From contig JAFDWD010000841.1 of assembly GCA_018268695.1 (NCBI GenBank), positions 1 to 5,669 on the forward strand: a stretch of 5,669 bases of DNA. The letters are read 5' to 3'. The notes below the pieces were generated by a model, which saw only the letters and a program-made list of their open reading frames with translations, made no database searches and was not told where the DNA came from. Origin of the DNA: Actinomycetota bacterium (GTDB lineage Bacteria > Actinomycetota > Thermoleophilia > Solirubrobacterales > 70-9). Position numbers and translations under genes: made by a program. Position 1 is the stretch's first letter, and each line of letters starts with the position of its first letter. Positions 1 through 5,669 of this stretch are shown here, piece by piece.

Positions 1-2357
1 AGAGCGCCCAGCTATACGCGCTCGCCCGCGGCTTCGGCCTGCCGGGGACGCCGCCCGAGCCGCTCCCCGAGCCCTCCGACCTGACGCTCCTGCGCTCGGC
101 CGGCACCCGCGCCGAGGCCGAAGCGATCGCCGCCGAGGTCTCCCGGCTGATCCACGCGGGTGCCGTCCCCGACGAGATCGCGGTCGCCCTGCGCGATCCC
201 GGCCGGCGCGGCCCCGAGGTCGAAGCGGCGCTGGAGGCGAACGGGATCGCCGCCGCCCTCGAGGCCGAGGTCCCGGTCGCCTCGACCTCGGTCGGCGGCG
301 CCGTCGTGGCCCTGCTCGAGACCGCCTTCGGGACCGGCCGCGCCGCCGATCTCCTGCGTTACCTGCGCGGGCCGTCGGGCTTCTCGCCCGGCCGGGTCGA
401 CTGGCTCGAGCGGGCGATCCGCCGCGAACGCATCGCCGACGCGGAGACCGCCCTGGCGCGCTGGCGCGGCAAGGGCCGGGGGGACGGCCCGGGCGACGGC
501 GAGGAGCGCGAGATCGGCGAGGATCCGCGTGACCTCCGCCGCCTCCGCGACGCCGCCGCCGAATCCCCCGCCGCGCTCTGCGTCGCGGTCGGCGCGCTGG
601 CCGCGACGATGGCCTCGCGGCCGTTCCGGACCGGCGAGGACGGCCCGCGGCTCGGCCCCGGCGACGGCCTCGAGCTACGCGCCGCCGGGGCGATCGCCGC
701 GGCGCTCTGGGACCTCGCGGAGCTCGGCCCCCTCGCCCCCGCGCCGGAGAAGCTCGCCGAGACCGTCGCCGCGCTCGACTTCCGCGTCTGGAGCGGGCCG
801 GTCGAGGGCCGGGTGCGGATCGCCGACCCCTACCGCCTGCGCGCCGCGCGCTTCGACCACGTCCTCGTCGGCTCGCTGCAGGACGGCGAGTTCCCCCGCC
901 GCGATCGCGGTGGCGACCCCTTCCTCTCCGAAGTGCAACGCGAACGGCTCGGCCTCGACACCCGCCAGGACACCGAAGCCGAGGAGCGCTACCTCTTCGG
1001 CGTCTGCCTCTCCCTGCCGCGCCGCCGCCTCTTCCTCTCCTACCGCGACAGCGACGAGAACGGGGCCGCCGAGTCCCGCTCGCCGCTCTTGGAGGAGGTG
1101 CGAGCGCTGATCGCCCCGGCACCCGCCGACGACGACGCCGACCCGGTGGAGGCGGCGATCACCAAGGAGCGCGGGCTCGCCGACGTCGTCGCGCCGCTCG
1201 CGGAGGCGCCCTCGGTCGACGAGCTGGCCCGGGCGCTCGCCACCCATGGACCGAAGGCCGAGCCGCGCGCGCTGCTCGGCGCCGTCGGGATCGGGGACGC
1301 CGGGCTCGTCGCCTCTCTCGACGACCGCCTGCGCCGGGCGCGCCGGGCCGAGGCCGCCTCGCGCGCGCCGGGCCCTCTCGCCAATCCCGCCGTGCTCGCC
1401 TCGCTCGCCGCCGTCGAGGCCTACGGCGGCACCACCCTGGAGGGCTTCGACGAATGCTCCTACCGCTGGTTCGCGAGCCACGAGCTGGCGCCCGAGCAAC
1501 TCGACCCCGTCCCGGACCCGCTCGTCCAGGGAGGCCTGATCCACGCGGTGCTCGAGCGCCTCTACCGCGAGCACCCCGGCGGCGACGCCGTCCTCCCCCG
1601 TCCCTCCACCCTGGCGCTCTGGATCGACCGCGGGCGGGCGCTGCTGGCCGAGGAGCTCGCCGAGCGGGAAATCGGCGGCCACCCGGCCGAGCGGGCGATG
1701 GCGCGACGGGTCGAGCGGCTGCTGGAGCGCTACCTCGGCGAAGAGGCGGGGCGCGACACCGGCGGCTTCGAGCCCTGGCTCCTGGAGGCCCGCTTCGGCG
1801 CGCACGAGGAAGCGGCGCGGCCGACGCTCGACCTCGGCGGCTGGGGCCTGCACGGGGCGATCGACCGGGTCGACCGGGCGCCCGACGGCCGCGCCGTCGT
1901 GCACGACTACAAGCTGGCCGCGAGCGTCACCCCGCGCGACAAGTTCGAGGAACGGGCGAAGCTGCAGCTGCCGCTCTACCTGCTGGCCGCGCAGATCCAC
2001 TGGGGCGCCGAACCGGTCGGCGGCATCTATCACCCGCTGCGTGGCACCTCCAACCGGCGCCCGCGCGGGCTCGTCGCGAAGTCCTCGGCGGGCGACCTGG
2101 CCGGCTACGACCTCTACCGGCCCGACGTGGTCGACGACGAGGCGCTGGACGAGATCCTGGAGACGACGCGCGAGCGCGGAGCCGCGATCGTCGCCCGCAT
2201 CCGGGCCGGGGAGATCCGCCGCGACCCCGGCCCGCGCGAGGGCCTGCGCGGCCACGACGTCTGCCCGACCTGGTGCTCGTTCGCGCCGATCTGCCGCCGC
2301 GACCGGGCGCCCTCCTATGTGGAGCAGGAAGAGAACGAAGCCGGGTGGGAACGGTGA
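1..2357 (+). CDS. addB: AddB-type helicase-nuclease subunit with Fe-S PD-(D/E)XK nuclease (5' partial)
   Basis: Likely the B subunit of an AddAB-type enzyme that unwinds and trims double-strand DNA ends in the cytoplasm for RecA-dependent repair. The frame is open from the window edge (first whole codon at 3) to TGA at 2355-2357, so the start lies upstream; the GTG at 306 is internal. Counting residues from position 3, 784 are visible. Residues 1-350 resemble the C-terminal half of a UvrD-like motor but are degenerate. The motif V region keeps only the strand around F284-P298 (FDHVLVGSLQDGEFP), without the usual H..KGLEF. The motif VI region (E327-L343) reads EERYLFGVCLSLPRRRL, with no TRA. 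A RecB-family nuclease follows: C485 (ECSYRWF), H514 (GGLIH), D621 (GAIDRVD), D635 and K637 (HDYKL), Q655 and Y659 (QLPLY). C754, C758 and C764 probably complete a 4Fe-4S site with C485. Bacillus AddB has 1166 residues, so perhaps 200-350 are missing. A charged Gly/Asp-rich stretch lies at 157-177. The gene overlaps the AddA-type gene downstream. An AdnA-like assignment remains possible. Confidence 0.88.
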   Translation, partial: SAQLYALARGFGLPGTPPEPLPEPSDLTLLRSAGTRAEAEAIAAEVSRLIHAGAVPDEIAVALRDPGRRGPEVEAALEANGIAAALEAEVPVASTSVGGAVVALLETAFGTGRAADLLRYLRGPSGFSPGRVDWLERAIRRERIADAETALARWRGKGRGDGPGDGEEREIGEDPRDLRRLRDAAAESPAALCVAVGALAATMASRPFRTGEDGPRLGPGDGLELRAAGAIAAALWDLAELGPLAPAPEKLAETVAALDFRVWSGPVEGRVRIADPYRLRAARFDHVLVGSLQDGEFPRRDRGGDPFLSEVQRERLGLDTRQDTEAEERYLFGVCLSLPRRRLFLSYRDSDENGAAESRSPLLEEVRALIAPAPADDDADPVEAAITKERGLADVVAPLAEAPSVDELARALATHGPKAEPRALLGAVGIGDAGLVASLDDRLRRARRAEAASRAPGPLANPAVLASLAAVEAYGGTTLEGFDECSYRWFASHELAPEQLDPVPDPLVQGGLIHAVLERLYREHPGGDAVLPRPSTLALWIDRGRALLAEELAEREIGGHPAERAMARRVERLLERYLGEEAGRDTGGFEPWLLEARFGAHEEAARPTLDLGGWGLHGAIDRVDRAPDGRAVVHDYKLAASVTPRDKFEERAKLQLPLYLLAAQIHWGAEPVGGIYHPLRGTSNRRPRGLVAKSSAGDLAGYDLYRPDVVDDEALDEILETTRERGAAIVARIRAGEIRRDPGPREGLRGHDVCPTWCSFAPICRRDRAPSYVEQEENEAGWER
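2326..2357 (+). promoter_or_regulatory. Translation start region and 4-base gene overlap (GTGA)
   Basis: The stop TGA of the AddB-type gene (2355-2357) shares bases with the proposed GTG start of the AddA-type gene (2354-2356), a layout typical of translational coupling and of subunits made in equal amounts. The Shine-Dalgarno signal is weak. AGGAAG at 2326-2331 lies 22 bases before this GTG, and a G-rich GGGTGGGA (2343-2350) ends only 3 bases before it. An in-frame GTG at 2345 sits 13 bases after AGGAAG and would add three residues, so the start could be either codon. The next in-frame ATG visible (codon 53) lies just past Walker A and is excluded. No separate promoter can be placed here. 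Confidence 0.5.
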
Positions 2358-5300
2358 GCGACACGACGCCCGAGGCGGGCGCCCCGCCGATCGCGGCCGC
2401 GCCCGAGCCTGCGGTCGAGCGCACCCCGACCCCCGAGCAGGCTGCCGCGATCGGCGCCCGCGCCCACAACGTCCTCCTCGAAGCGGGCGCCGGCTCCGGC
2501 AAGACCGGGGTCATGGTCGAGCGCTACGTTCGCCTGGTCGTCGACGAGGGCGTCCCCCCCGACGCCGTCCTCGCCTTCACCTTCACGGACAAGGCCGCCG
2601 CCGAGCTGCGCGCCCGGGTGCGCGCCGAGCTCTCCCGCCGCGCCGTCGGCACGGGAGCCGCGGCGGGGCGGGCCGCGAGCCTCCTCTCGAGCATCGGCGG
2701 CGCCTGGATCACCACCATCCACGGCTTCTGCAACCGGATCCTCGCCGCCCACCCGGTCGCCGCAGGCGTCGACCCCGGCTACCGCGTCCTCGACCAGCCG
2801 GAGGCCCAGCGCGCCGCCCGCGATGCCTTCGACGCCGCCCTCGCCGAGTTCCTCTCGGGTGGTGACCCGGCCCGCGAGGAGACCGTCGCCGCCTACGACC
2901 TCGAAGGCCTGCGCGGCGTCATCGTCGCCATCCACGACGAGCTGCGCAGCCGCGGCGTCGCCGACCCGACGCTGCCCGACCCACCCGTCTCCGACCCGAC
3001 CGAGCTGATCGCCCGCGCGATCGAGGCGGCCGGCGAATGCCTCGAGGAGCTGAAGGAGGGCGACGGCAAACGGGCCGCGCTCGAGGAGGCGCTGGCCCGC
3101 CTGGCCCAGCCCGGCCCGCCGCCCTCGCTGGGGGAGCTGGAAGCGCTCCGCCCCGGCGGCACCGCCAAGGCGCTGGCCCTCTTCCGCGAAGCGATGGACG
3201 ACGCGATCTCCAGCACCGCCGAGGCGGGCGACGGCGGCGTCGCCTACGGCCACCTCGCCGAGCTCCTGCGCCTCTACACGGTCGCCTTCGAGGCGGCGAA
3301 GGAGCGCCGCGCCGGGATCGACTTCGAGGACCTCCAGATCCTCGCCGCCCGCCTGCTCGAGCGCGCCGAGATCGGCCAGTCCTACCGCGGCCGCTTCTCC
3401 CACCTGCTGGTCGACGAGTTCCAGGACACCAACCGCCTCCAGCTGCGGCTGATCGAGGCCCTGCAGGGGCCGAAGTCCCAGCTCGTCGTGGTCGGCGACG
3501 AGCTGCAGTCGATCTACTCCTTCCGCCACGCCGACCTCGACGTGTTCCGCCGCCGCCGCGAGCAGATCGACGCCGACCCGGGCGCCGAGCTGATGCGCCT
3601 CAGCGGCAACTTCCGCTCGCGCCCGGAGGTGATCGGCGCGGTCAACCTCTTCGGCGAGGCGCTCCTCGGCGCGGGCTACCGGCCGCTGCGCGTCGGCGCG
3701 CCACCCTCCTCCCCCGCCCCGCGCGGCACCGGCCCGGCGGTCGAGCTGCACCTGACCGCGCGCGACGGCTGGGATGGCGACGGCATCGACCTCGACCCGG
3801 CGATCGACGGGCGCACGCCGCTCAACTGCCTCGCCGAGGCGCGCGCCCTCGCGGCGCGGCTGCGCGACCTCCACGACGCCGGCGTCGAGCGCGGCGCGAT
3901 GGTCGTCCTGCTCCGCGCCTTCACCCACCTCGACGCCTACGAGGACTCCTTGGCGCGCGCGGGGCTGCGCCCCTACGTGGTCGGTGGGCGCGGCTACTGG
4001 TCCCAGCAGCAGGTGGCCGACGTCTGCGCGCTGCTGGCGACGATCGCGAACCCGCTCGACGACGAAGCCCTCTTCGGCGCCCTCGCCTCGCCCGCCTGCG
4101 CGGTCGCTCCGGACACCCTCTGGCTGCTGCGGGCGGCGGCGGGGAAGCGGCGCCACGTCTGGCCGGCGCTGGAGCGACTGGCGCTGCGCGACGAGGTCGA
4201 GATCGCCGCCCCCGAGCGGCTCGCCGACATCCCCGCGGGCGAGCGGGAGCTGCTGGCGGAGTTCGCCGGCCGGATCGTGGGACTGCGGGCGCGCGCGCCG
4301 CGGCTCGGCCTTGCCGGGCTGATCGAGGCGGCGGTGACCGAGACGGGGTACGACCTGGCGACGCTGCTGCGGCCGGCGGGCGAGGCGCGCCTCGCGAACG
4401 TGCGCAAGCTCTCCCGCCTGGCGGCGGCCTACGAGGAGCGCGAGGGGCGGGACCTCCGTGGCCTGCTCGACTTCCTCGCCGCCCGCGCCGAGGTCGACAC
4501 CGAGGCCCAGGCGGCGACCGCCGCCGAGGGCCACGACGGCGTCCGGATCATGACCGTCCACAACGCCAAGGGGCTCGAGTTCGAGGTCGTCGCCGTCCCC
4601 GACCTCTCCCGCGGCCTCCTCTCCGGCGGCCGCCGGCCCGTCCTGGCCCTGGGACGCGAGCAGCCGCCGCGGGTGGGCCTCCAGTGGCGCCGCCTCGGGC
4701 GCGCGGCGATCAACCTCTACGACTACGGCGAGCTGATCGAAGCCGGTGAGAAGCGGGACTCCGAGGAGGGCCTGCGCCTCTTCCACGTCGCCGCCACCCG
4801 CGCCCGCGAGCGCCTGATCCTGAGCGGCGTGGTGAAACCCGAGCCGGCGAAGGAGACGAAGCCGGGCACTCCGGTGGTCGAGCGCCTGGTCGACGCCCTC
4901 GGCGCGCCGCGGCCGGCGAAGGAGGAGCCCGACGAGGATGGCGACGCCGAGGCCGACGCGCCAGGGCCGCCGCAAGAGCGCTTCGCGATCTCTGTTCCCG
5001 CCCCCGAGCCGCGCCCCGGCCTCGACGAGGCATTCGGGCCGAGCGAGATCGCGGTCCATCTAAACCTGCCCTCGCCCGAGCGCGCCGCCGAGCTGCGCGG
5101 CCTCCACCTCGACGCGGCCGCCGAGCGGGAGCTCGGATCGGGTACCCCGCCCTTGGTGGAGCGTAGGCCGCCGGTGGTGCCGAGCCGCCCGCTCTCCTAC
5201 ACCGCCATCTCGGCGTTCGAGGAATGCGCCTATCGCTTCTACATGGAGCGGGTGCTCGGGCTGCCGTCCAGTGCCGACGGCGTCAAGCGGGTCGGCACGG

Positions 5301-5669
5301 AGGGTGACGAGGGGCCGTCCGCACGCGAGGAACGGAGCGCCCGTGGAGCCGCGGTGCACGCGCTTCTGGAGTGGTCGGAGGCGAACGCCTGGGAGGAGCC
5401 GACTCCGGACCTCGCCCGTCGCCACGCCCTGGCGGCCGGCCTACACCTCGACGCGGCGGGCGCGGCGGAGCTCCTAGGGCCGGTCCGCGACTGGCTCGGC
5501 TCGCCGCTGCGGGAGGAGATCGCGGCCGCCTCGCGGGTCCGGGCAGAGGTGCCGATCCTGCTCGGCGCGGGCGGCACCGTGCTGCGCGGCTCGATCGACC
5601 TCCTGGTCGAGCGCGACGGCGCCCCGCCGCTGGTCGTCGACTACAAGACCGACCGCCTGCGGGGCGACG
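2354..5669 (+). CDS. addA: AddA-type ATP-dependent helicase/exonuclease subunit (3' partial)
   Basis: Likely the motor and second nuclease subunit of an AddAB-type DNA-end-processing enzyme. About 1105 codons are open without a stop to the window end. Numbering from GTG 2354, all UvrD/Rep-type SF1A motifs are present: Q-motif Q29 (TPEQAAAI); Walker A GAGSGKT with K50, T51; motif Ia AFTFTDKAA (74-82); TTIHGFC (120-126); the RecB/AddA-type DFEDL (323-327); Walker B DEFQDT with D354, E355; motif III GDELQSIYSFR (381-391); motif IV NFRS (419-422); motif V TVHNAKGLEF (734-743); motif VI VAATRARERL with R816. This motor should be active. A Pro/acid-rich linker (828 to ~945) leads to a RecB-type nuclease: C958 (EECAYRFY), H1002 (RGAAVH), D1082 (GSIDLL), D1096 and K1098 (DYKTD). 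The window ends at ~1105, before the usual Q..LY motif. Bacillus AddA has 1232 residues, so a short C-terminal part is missing. DFEDL and DYKTD favour AddA over UvrD or PcrA. AdnB is the main alternative. Confidence 0.93.
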   Translation, partial: MSDTTPEAGAPPIAAAPEPAVERTPTPEQAAAIGARAHNVLLEAGAGSGKTGVMVERYVRLVVDEGVPPDAVLAFTFTDKAAAELRARVRAELSRRAVGTGAAAGRAASLLSSIGGAWITTIHGFCNRILAAHPVAAGVDPGYRVLDQPEAQRAARDAFDAALAEFLSGGDPAREETVAAYDLEGLRGVIVAIHDELRSRGVADPTLPDPPVSDPTELIARAIEAAGECLEELKEGDGKRAALEEALARLAQPGPPPSLGELEALRPGGTAKALALFREAMDDAISSTAEAGDGGVAYGHLAELLRLYTVAFEAAKERRAGIDFEDLQILAARLLERAEIGQSYRGRFSHLLVDEFQDTNRLQLRLIEALQGPKSQLVVVGDELQSIYSFRHADLDVFRRRREQIDADPGAELMRLSGNFRSRPEVIGAVNLFGEALLGAGYRPLRVGAPPSSPAPRGTGPAVELHLTARDGWDGDGIDLDPAIDGRTPLNCLAEARALAARLRDLHDAGVERGAMVVLLRAFTHLDAYEDSLARAGLRPYVVGGRGYWSQQQVADVCALLATIANPLDDEALFGALASPACAVAPDTLWLLRAAAGKRRHVWPALERLALRDEVEIAAPERLADIPAGERELLAEFAGRIVGLRARAPRLGLAGLIEAAVTETGYDLATLLRPAGEARLANVRKLSRLAAAYEEREGRDLRGLLDFLAARAEVDTEAQAATAAEGHDGVRIMTVHNAKGLEFEVVAVPDLSRGLLSGGRRPVLALGREQPPRVGLQWRRLGRAAINLYDYGELIEAGEKRDSEEGLRLFHVAATRARERLILSGVVKPEPAKETKPGTPVVERLVDALGAPRPAKEEPDEDGDAEADAPGPPQERFAISVPAPEPRPGLDEAFGPSEIAVHLNLPSPERAAELRGLHLDAAAERELGSGTPPLVERRPPVVPSRPLSYTAISAFEECAYRFYMERVLGLPSSADGVKRVGTEGDEGPSAREERSARGAAVHALLEWSEANAWEEPTPDLARRHALAAGLHLDAAGAAELLGPVRDWLGSPLREEIAAASRVRAEVPILLGAGGTVLRGSIDLLVERDGAPPLVVDYKTDRLRGD

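Noticed and set aside
160..1110. A 316-codon plus-strand frame overlapping the start of the window
   Set aside because: Arg/Ser/Pro-rich shadow. The frame beginning at position 3 is continuous through this region and reads as helicase-like sequence.
675..2255. A 526-codon minus-strand open reading frame opposite the AddB-type gene
   Set aside because: Same antisense artefact. Its product is Arg/Ala/Gly/Val-rich without motifs, and the plus strand encodes an intact nuclease domain there.
1455..2294. Cas4-like CRISPR adaptation nuclease
   Set aside because: The four-cysteine RecB fold is shared with Cas4, but here it is the C-terminal domain of a large UvrD-like protein next to an AddA-type gene. 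There are no CRISPR repeats or cas genes.
3037..4749. A 570-codon plus-strand frame inside the AddA-type gene
   Set aside because: An out-of-frame shadow with a monotonous Arg/Pro/Ala composition. The overlapping real frame carries DEFQDT, GDELQSIY and KGLEF in this interval.
2315..5059. A 914-codon minus-strand open reading frame opposite the AddA-type gene
   Set aside because: It is an antisense shadow of a strongly GC-biased codon pattern. Its translation is low-complexity R/G/A/E-rich with no recognisable domain, while the plus strand carries every helicase motif in order.
1..5669. A novel helicase-plus-nuclease phage-defence system
   Set aside because: Both proteins match AddAB/AdnAB-type repair subunits in domain order, motifs and gene order, and no defence-type partner or mobile element is present in the window.

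Overview
This is a very GC-rich window that is coding on the plus strand from end to end. It holds two consecutive, overlapping genes, both cut by the window edges. Strong G/C preference at third codon positions, a GTG start and the overlapping gene junction suggest a high-GC actinobacterial lineage. A Thermoleophilia/Solirubrobacter-like organism is my guess from overall style, not something the sequence proves.

Layout: positions 1-2357 carry the C-terminal ~784 residues of an AddB-type subunit: a degenerate UvrD-like helicase fold followed by a RecB-family PD-(D/E)XK nuclease with four iron-sulfur-type cysteines. Positions 2354-5669 carry the first ~1105 residues of an AddA-type subunit: a complete set of superfamily 1A helicase motifs, then a second PD-(D/E)XK nuclease that is cut just after its DYKTD motif. 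The genes overlap by 4 bases (GTGA), so there is no intergenic DNA.

Function: the pair reads as a two-subunit helicase-nuclease of the AddAB class, related to AdnAB and RecBCD. Such enzymes process double-strand DNA ends for RecA-dependent recombination. In this window the second gene has an intact motor, the first has lost the motor motifs visible here, and each has a nuclease domain. The order addB-addA is the same as in Bacillus subtilis.

I found no RNA gene, mobile element, CRISPR array, promoter or terminator. This is a core DNA-repair locus, not an obvious new system. The points worth checking are the cysteine spacing in the first protein, the family assignment (AddAB or AdnAB), and an acidic linker with a short internal duplication in the second.
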